64,000 nucleotides of DNA from Chloroflexota bacterium (GCA_005880795.1 VBGP01000017.1:1-64000); one strand, 5' to 3'; positions 36,098-43,846 are shown, counted from the first letter of the stretch. Notes: a model not told the origin generated them from the sequence alone. Translations and numbers: made by a program.

Positions 36098-37828
36098 TTA
36101 CTTCGCCCGGGCCCCGTTCGGGTTGTAGCGGTTGACGATCGGCATCCGGCGGTCGCGGCCGAACGCCCGTGGGGTGATCTTCACGCCCGGCGGCGCCTGG
36201 CGGCGCTTGTACTCGCTCCGGTCGACCAGCTGGATGACGCGCGCCACCGTCTCCGGCTTGTTCCCCACGGCCACCAGCTCCTCCGGGCTGAGGTCCTCTT
36301 CGATGTAGCCCTTCAGGATCGGGTCCAGCTCGTCGTAGGGCGGCAGGCTGTCGGTGTCCTTCTGGTCGGGCTTCAGCTCCGCCGAGGGTGGCTTGGTGAT
36401 CACGCGCTCGGGGATCGCGGGGCCGAGGGTGTTGCGGTGGCGGCAGAGCTCGTACACCGTCGTCTTGGTGATGTCTTTGAGCACCGCGTAGCCGCCGGCG
36501 ATGTCGCCGTACAGGGTTCCGTAGCCTGTCGCCAGCTCCGACTTGTTGCCGGTGCTGAGCACGATGTAGCCGAACTTGTTGGACAGCGCGTGGAGGATCG
36601 TGGACCGGATTCGCGGCTGGATGTTTTCCTCCGCCACCCCAGGCTTGGTGCCCTTGAAGGCGGGCGCCAGGATCTTCTCGAAGCCCTCGTGTGGCGGCTC
36701 GATGGAGAAGTCCATCAGCTGCATGCCGAGGTTCTCGGCGGTCATGCCGGCGTCGTCGAGGCTCTCCGCCGACGTGTGCCGGGAAGGCATCCGGACGCCG
36801 ATCACGTTCTCCGGTCCGAGCGCGTCGCATGCGATCGCCGCTGTCAGCGCCGAGTCGACGCCGCCTGACATTCCGATGACGACCTTCTTGAAACCCTGCT
36901 TGCGCATGTAGTCCCCCGTCGCGAGCACAACCGCGGCGTAGATCTCGGCCGCGCCCTCGAGCGGCGTCGCGAGACGATTTTTGATCTGCGGTTTTGTCCC
37001 CGACTTCGACATGGTCGTGATTGACACCTCGGAGACATCGAGTTCCAGGCGCTGCGCCGCATCCGCCTCGTAACGCAGCTTCTCGGGCGAGTGATGGATT
37101 GGCAAAGCGGTATCGAAATCGCAAACCAGGAGGTCCGGCACAAGAGACTCGGCGTGCGCGATCAGCTTGCCGTGCGGGTCGAACACCACGCTGTTGCCGT
37201 CGAACACGAGCTCGTCCTGTCCGCCCACCGTGTTGACCCACGCGACGAACGCCCCGTAGTCCGCGGCGCGTCCGCCGACCATGGCCTCGCGCGGCGCGCG
37301 CTTGCCGTAGTGGTAGGGCGAGCCGTTGATGTTGATCAGCAGCCGGGCGCCGTGGTGCGCCTGCGACGCCATCGGTCCGGATGGGAACCAGCAGTCCTCG
37401 CAGACCGATAGACCGATTCGCACGCCGTCGAGCTCGACGATGGGGCACCTGTGCCCGGGCTGGAAATAGCGCTTCTCGTCAAACACCCCGTAGTTGGGCA
37501 GGAACACCTTGTGATAGACGGCCTTCACCTCGCCGTCGTGCAGGAATGCAGCCGCGTTGAAGATGTCGCCGTCCTCGTCGACGAAGCCGACCACCGCGGA
37601 GATGCCCCTGGTCTCGCGCGCGATCAGGTCCAGCTTCGCCAGGTTGTCACGCACGAACGATGGCTTGAGGACGAGGTCCTCCGGCGGATATCCGGTGATG
37701 ACCAGCTCGGGGAAGCAGACGATGTCCACCCCTTGCTCGCGTGCGCGTTCGATGCCGTCGATGACGAGGCGCGCGTTGCCCGAAAGGTCGCCGACCGTCG
37801 GGTTGACCTGCGCGAGTCCGATTCTCAC
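36098..37828 (-). CDS. nadE: Glutamine-dependent NAD+ synthetase
   Basis: The 576-residue two-domain enzyme has an N-terminal nitrilase-type glutaminase with its Glu (PELVITGYPPEDL), Lys (YHKVFLPNYGVFDE) and Cys (SVCEDCWFPSG). The C-terminal ATP-pyrophosphatase domain has the P-loop VIGMSGGVDSALTAA and GNKSELATGYGTLYGD. It amidates nicotinic acid adenine dinucleotide to NAD+. GTG 37828 faces pyrF divergently across 42 bp; GACAAT (complement of 37835-37840) may be its -10, which would make the mRNA leaderless. Confidence 0.96.
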   Translation of the reverse strand: MRIGLAQVNPTVGDLSGNARLVIDGIERAREQGVDIVCFPELVITGYPPEDLVLKPSFVRDNLAKLDLIARETRGISAVVGFVDEDGDIFNAAAFLHDGEVKAVYHKVFLPNYGVFDEKRYFQPGHRCPIVELDGVRIGLSVCEDCWFPSGPMASQAHHGARLLININGSPYHYGKRAPREAMVGGRAADYGAFVAWVNTVGGQDELVFDGNSVVFDPHGKLIAHAESLVPDLLVCDFDTALPIHHSPEKLRYEADAAQRLELDVSEVSITTMSKSGTKPQIKNRLATPLEGAAEIYAAVVLATGDYMRKQGFKKVVIGMSGGVDSALTAAIACDALGPENVIGVRMPSRHTSAESLDDAGMTAENLGMQLMDFSIEPPHEGFEKILAPAFKGTKPGVAEENIQPRIRSTILHALSNKFGYIVLSTGNKSELATGYGTLYGDIAGGYAVLKDITKTTVYELCRHRNTLGPAIPERVITKPPSAELKPDQKDTDSLPPYDELDPILKGYIEEDLSPEELVAVGNKPETVARVIQLVDRSEYKRRQAPPGVKITPRAFGRDRRMPIVNRYNPNGARAK

Positions 37829-37870
37829 CCTTCAATTGTCGCTTGCGGCGCTAATTACCATTTGTAGGGC

Positions 37871-38650
37871 TTGGGCTACTTCGAACGTCTCCGCACGCTT
37901 TCGAGAGATCGCCAGACGCTGCTGTGCGTCGGACTCGATCCTGATCCCGACCGCATCGAAGGCGGCGTGGCGGGGGCATTGCGACACTGCCTGGAGGTCG
38001 TCCACCAGACTGAAGAGCACGTCTGCTGCTTCAAACCGAACAGCGCTTTCTGGGAGCAGTACGGACCTGACGGGTGGAAGGTGCTGATGGAGCTGCGCGA
38101 CGAGGCGCCGGCGACGCCGTTCCTGTTCGATGCCAAGCGCGGCGACATGGACAACACGATGCGCGCCTACGCCCGGGCGACCTTCGGGACCCTGGCGATG
38201 GATGCCGCCACCGTCAACCCGTATCTCGGAGCCGACTCGCTCCAGGAGTTCGTGAAGTACGAAGACCGCGGTGTTTACGTGCTCTGCCGCACATCGAACC
38301 CCGGGGCTGCGGACCTGCAGCATCTGGCCTCGGACGGCAAGCCCCTCTATCGCCACGTTGCCGCGCTCGCGGAGCGGATGAACGGGAAGGGCAATGTCGG
38401 CCTGGTGGTGGGTGCGACAGCGCCGGCACAGGTCGCCGAGGTGCGAGCGGTGAGCGACCTTCCCTTCCTGCTGCCCGGCGTCGGCGCCCAGGGCGGCGAC
38501 GTCGAGGCCGCCGTGCGCGCCGCGTGGAACGGCGACCCCGCATCCTGCCTCATCGCTGCCAGCCGCAGCGTGCTCTACGCCAAGAGCCCCGCGCGAGAAG
38601 CCGCCGCCTTGAAGGCGCAGATCAACGCCGCGGTCGGGGCGCGCGCGTGA
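37871..38650 (+). CDS. pyrF: Orotidine 5'-phosphate decarboxylase, type 2
   Basis: It makes UMP from OMP. The 259-residue barrel has LLCVGLDPDPDRI, CCFKPNSAFWEQYG, the catalytic FDAKRGDMDNT, and LLPGVGAQGGDV, typical of the actinobacterial/type 2 form. TTG 37871 follows TACCAT (37856-37861) by 9 bp with no Shine-Dalgarno, suggesting leaderless expression. The stop overlaps the next GTG start (GTGA). Confidence 0.95.
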   Translation: MGYFERLRTLSRDRQTLLCVGLDPDPDRIEGGVAGALRHCLEVVHQTEEHVCCFKPNSAFWEQYGPDGWKVLMELRDEAPATPFLFDAKRGDMDNTMRAYARATFGTLAMDAATVNPYLGADSLQEFVKYEDRGVYVLCRTSNPGAADLQHLASDGKPLYRHVAALAERMNGKGNVGLVVGATAPAQVAEVRAVSDLPFLLPGVGAQGGDVEAAVRAAWNGDPASCLIAASRSVLYAKSPAREAAALKAQINAAVGARA

Positions 38651-39885
38651 CCGAGGGCCGCCACACCGCGCGCCTGGTCTTGCAGGGCCACATCATCGAC
38701 TCGATGATGCTGCCGCAGGTGATGGACGTGGTGATGGACCTGGGCGGCAACTTCACCATCGAAGAGCTGAAGGTCGGCCAGCACAAGACCGACCCGTCGA
38801 TCTGCCGGATGGAGGTCTACGCCGACTCACCCGAGGTGCTCGACCGCATCGTGCAGCGGGCCCGCTCTCTCGGCGCCACCGCGGAGCATGAGCAGCCCGT
38901 GCGCGTCGACAAGGTCGCGCGCGAGGGAGTGTTTCCGGAAGGCTTCTATTCGACGAGCAACCTGCCGACCGAGATCCTGGTCGATGGGCGCTGGGTACCG
39001 GTGGACAACATAGAGATGGACGCCGCGATCGCCGTCGACCGCAAGTCAGGCAAGGCGCGCTGCATCGTCTTCCAGGACGCGAAGCCCGGCATGGAGGTCG
39101 TGATCGGCCACCAGGGCGTGCGGGTGACTCCGCTGGAGCGCTCGCGGCAGACCGAGATCTTCAGCTTCATGGGCAGCGAGGTGTCGGCCGAGAAGCCGAA
39201 GAAGGTCCTCATCGCGGGCATCGCCGACGAGATGCGGCAGGTGCGCGAGTCCGGCGGCCGCATCCTCGTCGTCGCCGGGCCCGCGGTCGTGCACACCGGC
39301 GCCGGCGTCTATCTCTCGCGGCTGATCGAGCTTGGCTTCGTACAGGTGCTGTTCGCCGGCAACGCGCTGGCTGTGCACGACGTCGAGTCCGCGCTGTTTG
39401 GCACGGCCCTCGGCGTGAACATCGAGAGCGGGCTTGCGATCGAGCATGGGCACGAGCACCACATGCGCGCCATCAACCGCGTTCGCGCGGCCGGCGGCCT
39501 CCGCCAGATGGTCGAGAGCGGGCAGCTCAAGACCGGCGTGATGAAGTCGGCCATCGAGCACCAGGTCGAGATCGTGCTCGCCGGCTCGGTGCGCGACGAC
39601 GGGCCGCTGCCCGACGTGATCACCGAGATGGTCGAGGCGCAGCGGCGCATGCGGGCCGCGCTGCACGGAGTCCGCATCGCCTTGATGCTTTCCACGATGC
39701 TGCACTCGATCGCGACCGGCAACATGCTGCCCGCCGGCGTGCGCACGGTTTGCGTCGACATCAACCCCGCGGTGGTGACCAAGCTGGCCGACCGCGGCAG
39801 CTGGCAGTCGGTCGGCCTGGTCACCGACGTGGAATCGTTCTTGCGCGAACTGGCCCTGGTCGTGGAAACTGGGCGCCATGGCTAA
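38647..39885 (+). CDS. TIGR00300-type protein (LOR/SDH family, ornithine cyclodeaminase-like)
   Basis: The 412-residue protein starts at GTG 38647 in a GTGA overlap with pyrF. The N-terminal region (HTARLVLQGHIIDSMMLPQVMDVVMDLGGNF with VGQHKTDPS) is the LOR/SDH bifunctional-enzyme conserved domain. The C-terminal Rossmann-like part has VLIAGIADEMRQV, VVAGPAVVHTGAGVYLSRLI and LFAGNALAVHDVESALFGTALGV. Members of this family act as ornithine cyclodeaminase in archaea and as the C-terminal part of cyanobacterial arginine-handling enzymes; which reaction applies here is not certain. Confidence 0.85.
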   Translation: MTEGRHTARLVLQGHIIDSMMLPQVMDVVMDLGGNFTIEELKVGQHKTDPSICRMEVYADSPEVLDRIVQRARSLGATAEHEQPVRVDKVAREGVFPEGFYSTSNLPTEILVDGRWVPVDNIEMDAAIAVDRKSGKARCIVFQDAKPGMEVVIGHQGVRVTPLERSRQTEIFSFMGSEVSAEKPKKVLIAGIADEMRQVRESGGRILVVAGPAVVHTGAGVYLSRLIELGFVQVLFAGNALAVHDVESALFGTALGVNIESGLAIEHGHEHHMRAINRVRAAGGLRQMVESGQLKTGVMKSAIEHQVEIVLAGSVRDDGPLPDVITEMVEAQRRMRAALHGVRIALMLSTMLHSIATGNMLPAGVRTVCVDINPAVVTKLADRGSWQSVGLVTDVESFLRELALVVETGRHG

Positions 39886-40027
39886 AGGACGCGACAAACA
39901 GGGCCGCGAGCAGAAAAAGAAGAAGAAAGCCAAGCAGCCGAACGCGGGCGTGCCCGACAACGTCCAGTTCCGGCACCACAGCGTGGTGACCAACCAGCCC
40001 GAGCCGGCGCCCCGGACGACCGAATAA
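39878..40027 (+). CDS. Short lysine-rich protein
   Basis: A 49-residue gene: ATG 39878 (overlapping the preceding stop by 8 bp) to TAA 40025-40027. The N-terminal half is strongly basic (GREQKKKKKAKQ), and the tail PAPRTTE is Pro/Thr-rich. No family is recognised. The overlap and intact frame suggest it is translated with the TIGR00300 gene, but a chance frame cannot be ruled out at this size. Confidence 0.5.
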   Translation: MAKGRDKQGREQKKKKKAKQPNAGVPDNVQFRHHSVVTNQPEPAPRTTE

Positions 40028-40059
40028 ACCGACCCGCCGTCTTCGCGGCGATCGGTTTT

Positions 40060-40392
40060 TTGGGCGGCCTGCTCGGCGGGCTGCTGGGGGTCGGCGGCGG
40101 CTTTGTCCTGGTGCCCCTGCAGGTGCTGTGGACCGGCATGCCGCAGCGCCAGGCCAACGCCAACTCCTTGGTCGCCATCATTCCCATCGCGCTGGCGGCG
40201 CTGCCGATCTACTACTTCCGTAAGGGCTCTCCGCAGGTCGATTTCCACGCCGCCCTGTTTCTGATCATCGGCAGCGTGGTGGGCGTGTACCTCGGAGCCC
40301 GGCTCTTGAGCCGGATCCCAGAACGCCCTCTCCGCATCGCGGTAGCCGTCGTGCTCGGCGTGGTCGGAGTCAAGGAGCTGGTGTTCCCGTGA
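40060..40392 (+). CDS. TauE/SafE-family permease, first half gene
   Basis: The 110-residue, four-helix protein has the family motif GLLGGLLGVGGGFVLVPL and QRQANANSLVAIIPIALAALP, equal to one half of the usual eight-helix sulfite/organosulfonate exporter. TTG 40060 is the first standard start; the frame upstream back to the previous stop also encodes a hydrophobic lead (AVFAAIGF), so the true N-terminus may be longer. It pairs with the next gene by a GTGA overlap. Confidence 0.8.
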   Translation: MGGLLGGLLGVGGGFVLVPLQVLWTGMPQRQANANSLVAIIPIALAALPIYYFRKGSPQVDFHAALFLIIGSVVGVYLGARLLSRIPERPLRIAVAVVLGVVGVKELVFP

Positions 40393-40778
40393 GCTGGCGC
40401 GACATCGTCGCGGTGGTGGGCGGCTTCGGCGCCGGCTTTCTCTCGGGCACCATCGGGATCGGTGGCGGACTGCTGTTCGTTCCCACGATGACGCTCGGAT
40501 TCAGCGCCTCCCAGGCCATCGCCCAGGGCACGTCCCTGGTCGCCATCGTGCCGACGGCCATCGTCGGCGGGGTCACGCACTTCCGGCAGGGCAACGTGGT
40601 GCTCGACGCGGCGCTGTGGATGGGAGGTGGGGGAGTGTTGGGCGCCGTGATCGGCGCCCTGGTGGCGGTTGAGGTGCCGGGTCCGCTGCTGGCCCGGGCC
40701 TGGGGCGCGTTCCTGGTCTTCAGCGCGTACCGGCTGGCCGCGCAGGCGGTCAAGCGCCCGGTTAAGGAATCGGATTGA
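40389..40778 (+). CDS. TauE/SafE-family permease, second half gene
   Basis: The 129-residue, four-helix protein has the second copy of the motif, GFLSGTIGIGGGLLFVPTM and SQAIAQGTSLVAIVPTAIVGGVTHFRQGNV. Together with the previous gene it forms a split TauE/SafE carrier, likely working as a heterodimer; an export substrate such as sulfite is suggested by family only. GTG 40389 overlaps the preceding TGA. Confidence 0.82.
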   Translation: MSWRDIVAVVGGFGAGFLSGTIGIGGGLLFVPTMTLGFSASQAIAQGTSLVAIVPTAIVGGVTHFRQGNVVLDAALWMGGGGVLGAVIGALVAVEVPGPLLARAWGAFLVFSAYRLAAQAVKRPVKESD

Positions 40779-40833
40779 CTTCCGGAGGCCTATCGGCGTA
40801 ACTTCCTCGGCGGAAACGGTACGTACGAGTACC
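40775..40833 (+). promoter_or_regulatory. Promoter and inverted-repeat operator upstream of the acyl-CoA dehydrogenase
   Basis: TTGACT (40775-40780) and TAACTT (40799-40804) with an 18-bp spacer make a plausible sigma-A promoter. Just downstream is the inverted repeat GGTAC-GTACGA-GTACC (40818-40833), a size and place typical of a TetR-type operator. The TetR gene follows the acyl-CoA dehydrogenase gene. Confidence 0.5.
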
Positions 40834-40868
40834 AAGGCGTTATACAGCCGAGGAGCACGAATACCTAG

Positions 40869-42062
40869 ATGATTTCGTTCGAGCTGACCGACGAGCAGAA
40901 AGAGATCCGGGACTGGGTCCACAGCTTCGCCGAGAAGGAGATCCGCCCCGTCGCGCACCAGTACGACGAGTCCGAGGAGTTCCCGTGGCCGATCGTCAAG
41001 AAGGCGGCCGAGGTGGGGCTCTACGGGACCGAATTCCTCCAGCAGACCTTCGGCGATGGGACGGGGATCATGCCCGCCCTGGTGGCCGAGGAGCTGACCT
41101 GGGGCTGCGCCGGCATCGCGCTCGCCATCCAGGGCACGGGCCTGCCGGTGGCGGCGATCTTCTCCCAGGGCACCCCCGACCAGATCTCGACCTGGATCCC
41201 GGCCTGCTTCGGCACGCCCGACAAGCCGGCGCTCGGCGCGTTCGCAGTGACCGAGCCCGACGCGGGCTCGGACGTGTCGTCGATGAAGACGCGCGCCATC
41301 CGCCAGAACGGCGATTGGGTGATCAACGGCCAGAAGATCTTCATCACCAACGGCGGCATCGCCGACGTCCACGTCGTCGTGGCCGCGGTCGAGCCTGAGC
41401 TCGGGACGCGCGGCCAGGCGAGCTTCGTCGTGCCGCCAGGCACCAAGGGCCTGCGCATGGGCAAGAAGGAAAAGAAGATGGGAATCCGCGCCTCGCACAC
41501 CGCCGAGGTGCTGCTCGAGGACTGCACGATCCCGCTCGAGAACGTGCTCGGTGGCGTCGAGAAGCTCGAGGCTCGACTCAAGCGCGCCCGCGAGGGCAAC
41601 CACCAGCGCTCCTCGGTCGCTTTGAAGACCTTCGAGCTTTCGCGGCCGATCGTCGGCGCCCAGGCGCTGGGCATCGCACGCGCGGCTTTCGAGTTCGCCC
41701 TGCAGTACGCCAAGGAGCGCAAGCAGTTCGGCCGCGCCCTGATCGAGAACGAGGCGATCGCCTTCATGCTCGCCGACATGGCGACCGAGATCGAGGCGAC
41801 CCGGGCGCTGATCTGGCGGGCCCTGTGGGAGGGCCGCAGCGGCGGCGAGTTCAAGAAGGCCGAGGGCTCGATGGCCAAGCTGAAGGCCGGCGAGGTCGCG
41901 GTCAAGGTCACGGAGCAGGCGATCCAGATCTGCGGCGGCTACGGCTACATCCGGGACTTCCCGGTCGAGAAGTGGCACCGCGACGCCAAGATCTACACGT
42001 TGTTCGAAGGCACGAGCGAGATCCAGCGCCTGGTGATCTCGCGCGCGCTCGCCGCCGGCTAA
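40869..42062 (+). CDS. Acyl-CoA dehydrogenase
   Basis: The 397-residue FAD enzyme of fatty- or branched-acid oxidation has the signatures AFAVTEPDAGSDVSSMKTRA, RQFG-like KERKQFGRAL, QICGGYGYIRDFPVEKWHRDAKI and the catalytic glutamate in YTLFEGTSEIQRLVI. AGGAG (40851-40855) precedes ATG 40869. It is followed 3 bp later by a TetR regulator gene, so it is probably induced by an acyl-CoA or related ligand. The chain-length preference is not apparent. Confidence 0.94.
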   Translation: MISFELTDEQKEIRDWVHSFAEKEIRPVAHQYDESEEFPWPIVKKAAEVGLYGTEFLQQTFGDGTGIMPALVAEELTWGCAGIALAIQGTGLPVAAIFSQGTPDQISTWIPACFGTPDKPALGAFAVTEPDAGSDVSSMKTRAIRQNGDWVINGQKIFITNGGIADVHVVVAAVEPELGTRGQASFVVPPGTKGLRMGKKEKKMGIRASHTAEVLLEDCTIPLENVLGGVEKLEARLKRAREGNHQRSSVALKTFELSRPIVGAQALGIARAAFEFALQYAKERKQFGRALIENEAIAFMLADMATEIEATRALIWRALWEGRSGGEFKKAEGSMAKLKAGEVAVKVTEQAIQICGGYGYIRDFPVEKWHRDAKIYTLFEGTSEIQRLVISRALAAG

Positions 42063-42065
42063 AAG

Positions 42066-42662
42066 ATGGCTCTCCCGGCGGCCCAGCTGAGGCGGGACGC
42101 GAGGGTCGAGAGGCGCCGCAGGCGGATCGTCGAGGCTGCGCTGGCGCTTTTCGCAGGCCAGGGTTACACCGTCACGTCGGTCGACGACATAGTGACTCGG
42201 GCGCGGGTCTCGAAGTCCGCCTTCTACGAGTTCTTCGAGTCCAAGGAGGACTGCTTTCGCGAGCTGCTGACGCTGGAGGGCGGCGCCCTGATCCGTGACG
42301 TGCTCGCCGACGCCACGACCGGTCACGACCACCACGAGCGGCTGCGGCTGGGCATCACGCGCTTTGTGCTCTCGTGCTTTGAGCGCTCGGACGTGGCGCG
42401 CCTGCTGATCGTGGAGTCGGTCGGGCTGAGCGCGGGGGTGGAGGCGATCCGCCACGACCTGCAGGCCCAGTTTGCCGACGCGGTGGCGGAGGAGGTCCGC
42501 CATGCGATGACCCACGACAACTTCTACGCCGACAAGGACCCGGTGGTCTTCGGGCGGGCCGTGGTGGGGGCGGTGAGCGACGCTGTGGGGTACTTCCTGA
42601 CCCACCCGGGCGCCGACGCGGACTCGCTGGCGGCGAGCCTGTGCCGGATCTTTGCCCCTTAG
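42066..42662 (+). CDS. TetR-family transcriptional regulator
   Basis: The 198-residue protein has an N-terminal helix-turn-helix (RIVEAALALFAGQGYTVTSVDDIVTRARVSKSAFYEFFESKEDCF) and a helical ligand domain. It is co-transcribed with the acyl-CoA dehydrogenase and is likely to repress that operon, with the inverted repeat at 40818-40833 as candidate operator. The ligand is unknown. Confidence 0.92.
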   Translation: MALPAAQLRRDARVERRRRRIVEAALALFAGQGYTVTSVDDIVTRARVSKSAFYEFFESKEDCFRELLTLEGGALIRDVLADATTGHDHHERLRLGITRFVLSCFERSDVARLLIVESVGLSAGVEAIRHDLQAQFADAVAEEVRHAMTHDNFYADKDPVVFGRAVVGAVSDAVGYFLTHPGADADSLAASLCRIFAP

Positions 42663-42703
42663 TGCGCCCTGCGCGCGCCCGGCGGCCCCTTAACCGGCCC
42701 GGA

Positions 42704-42732
42704 TTGCAGCCCGAACGTTCGTTCGGTACAAT
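42704..42732 (+). promoter_or_regulatory. SOS promoter of the orphan gene: LexA box in the spacer
   Basis: TTGCAG (42704-42709) and TACAAT (42727-42732) are 17 bp apart and enclose a perfect box CGAAC-GTTC-GTTCG at 42712-42725. The ATG at 42744 lies 11 bp after the -10, leaving a leader of about five bases. Confidence 0.88.
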
Positions 42733-42743
42733 GTGATTCGAAC

Positions 42744-43109
42744 ATGCAAACGCTGGCAACTCAGGTCAAGCTGCGGCGGCTGATCCGGACCTCGGCCCAG
42801 GACTGGGGCCGGCTGGCCTCGGACCCGCTCGAGCGCGTCCGTGTCGGTTCGGTCGCGGACCGGCTGCTCGGGCTCTCCGGCGAGGTTCGGGAGGCCTGGC
42901 GCCGGGAGAGCCAGCCGGGCGCGCTGGAGGAGCCTCTGCGGCTCTACGTCAGCGAGTCCTTGCGCTCGATCGACCTGGCGATCGCCGGCCTGCAGCAGCG
43001 CGGAGCCGACCTGGAGCTGCTGCGGGGCGACTTCGAGGCGGCGGCGCTGCCGCTCGAGGTGTTCCTGCGGGGCCTGGACGCCGAGCCGGCGCTGCAGCGC
43101 TCGGCCTGA
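42744..43109 (+). CDS. SOS-regulated small helical protein of unknown function
   Basis: 121 residues, Leu/Arg/Glu-rich and predicted to be almost all helix (LRRLIRTSAQDWGRLASD, YVSESLRSIDLAIAGLQQRGADLELL), with no signal peptide, membrane segment, zinc or nuclease motif. I do not recognise a family. The promoter has a perfect LexA box, placing it in the DNA-damage regulon next to lexA. A role in damage tolerance or division control is possible but not shown. The paired-palindrome repeat begins 2 bp after its stop. Confidence 0.8.
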   Translation: MQTLATQVKLRRLIRTSAQDWGRLASDPLERVRVGSVADRLLGLSGEVREAWRRESQPGALEEPLRLYVSESLRSIDLAIAGLQQRGADLELLRGDFEAAALPLEVFLRGLDAEPALQRSA

Positions 43110-43110
43110 T

Positions 43111-43174
43111 CCCGGATAGTCCGGACTATCAGGGGTTGGCTTTGGACATCGTGCTGCTTCGTCCGGACTATCCG
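43111..43174 (-). repeat. Paired palindrome repeat, family A composite copy, inverted
   Basis: GGATAGTCCGGACTATC (43113-43129) and the half-site GCTTCGTCCGGACTATCC (43156-43173), TCCGGA centres at 43120 and 43162, are 42 bp apart. On the minus strand nearly the whole 64-bp unit matches the copy at 10481-10544, including the spacer. Confidence 0.87.
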
Positions 43175-43229
43175 TAGGTATGCCGCACGTGCGTAATGCG
43201 CGGCCCGCCGCCCGTTATCCGCAGCTTGT

Positions 43230-43257
43230 GGGCTCTATAACAGTCATTATCAAGAGC
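43230..43257. other. Candidate dif-like XerC/XerD recombination site
   Basis: The 28-bp sequence has an 11-bp left arm GGGCTCTATAA, a 6-bp centre CAGTCA and an 11-bp right arm TTATCAAGAGC. The ATAA-N6-TTAT core and arm sizes match bacterial dif sites, and GCTCT/AGAGC extend the symmetry. It is an AT-rich island in an intergenic region, exactly where the main gene direction changes from plus to minus. ftsK is in the same window. No database comparison was possible. Confidence 0.5.
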
Positions 43258-43273
43258 AACCTGGGGGCATCCA

Positions 43274-43510
43274 TCAGGCCTGTCCAGCTTCCCTGCCCAC
43301 CGTTTTCAGCAGCTGGTCTCGGGTGATCCGACCCTCCGCGATGACGCGGTCGTCGAGCAGAACCACGGGGACGCGCCAGTCGTAGAGGTCGTGGAGGCGA
43401 TCGTCTGAATCCACGTCGGCCAGCTGCGGCTCGTGGCCGAGCGAGCGGAGGAGGCTGAGCGCGTCGTCGCAGAGGTGGCAGCCCTGGCGGGTGACGAGGA
43501 CCAGGCTCAC
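43274..43510 (-). CDS. Glutaredoxin-like thiol-disulfide protein
   Basis: The 78-residue thioredoxin-fold protein begins MSLVLVTRQGCHLCDDALSLL, with redox motif CHLC, and has the cis-proline segment WRVPVVLLDDRVI. It resembles the short DUF836/NrdH-type glutaredoxins. GTG 43510 is the start. It lies directly after the LysM gene on the same strand; the target protein is unknown. Confidence 0.88.
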   Translation of the reverse strand: MSLVLVTRQGCHLCDDALSLLRSLGHEPQLADVDSDDRLHDLYDWRVPVVLLDDRVIAEGRITRDQLLKTVGREAGQA

Positions 43511-43525
43511 GGCCTGGGCCGCCCC

Positions 43526-43837
43526 CTAGCCGGGCAGGCGCAGCCTCTGCCCCACCTGGATGACCGGCCCGGCAAGGCCGTTCGCCTGCTCGATGTCGTC
43601 GACACGGACCCGCACATCATCCGCCGGATAGTGCTCCGCGGCGATCGACCACAGGGTGTCGCCGGGCTGCACCACGACCGTCGTCTCGGCCGGCGCCGTG
43701 CCGCCATGCGCCGCGACGGCCAGCCCCAGGCTGCAAAAGGCCACCACGCCCAGCACGAGCGCAGCGCGCCGGACCTGGCGAAAGCCGCCGGTACGGGTTG
43801 CCCGCCAAGGTTCGATCCCGTAGCCGGCGGCGTACAT
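43526..43837 (-). CDS. LysM-domain membrane protein divergent from lexA (YneA/DivS-like)
   Basis: The 103-residue protein starts at ATG 43837: a short basic tail, one membrane helix (AALVLGVVAFCSLGLAVAAHGG) and a C-terminal LysM domain (VVVQPGDTLWSIAAEHYP, QVGQRLRLPG). Size, topology and position opposite lexA match the SOS-induced division inhibitors YneA (Bacillus) and DivS (Corynebacterium). Its promoter TTGACA-17-TACTCT holds a perfect LexA box and ends 9 bp before the ATG. The cell-division role is inferred from this context. Confidence 0.85.
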   Translation of the reverse strand: MYAAGYGIEPWRATRTGGFRQVRRAALVLGVVAFCSLGLAVAAHGGTAPAETTVVVQPGDTLWSIAAEHYPADDVRVRVDDIEQANGLAGPVIQVGQRLRLPG

Positions 43838-43846
43838 ACGTTCGAA

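Noticed and set aside
34745-36868. Long plus-strand open frame across lpd and nadE
   Set aside because: Spans two clear minus-strand genes; composition is typical of a high-GC shadow frame.
40212-42605. Long open frame antisense to the permease and acyl-CoA dehydrogenase genes (nearly 800 codons)
   Set aside because: It is a third-position GC shadow of well-recognised genes on the other strand; its translation is Arg/His/Asp-rich with no family resemblance.
43805-43822. GGTTCGATCCC, a tRNA T-loop-like sequence
   Set aside because: Lies within the LysM coding region without matching acceptor, D or anticodon arms. Similar isolated matches at about 15975-15995 and 51448-51466 were rejected for the same reason.
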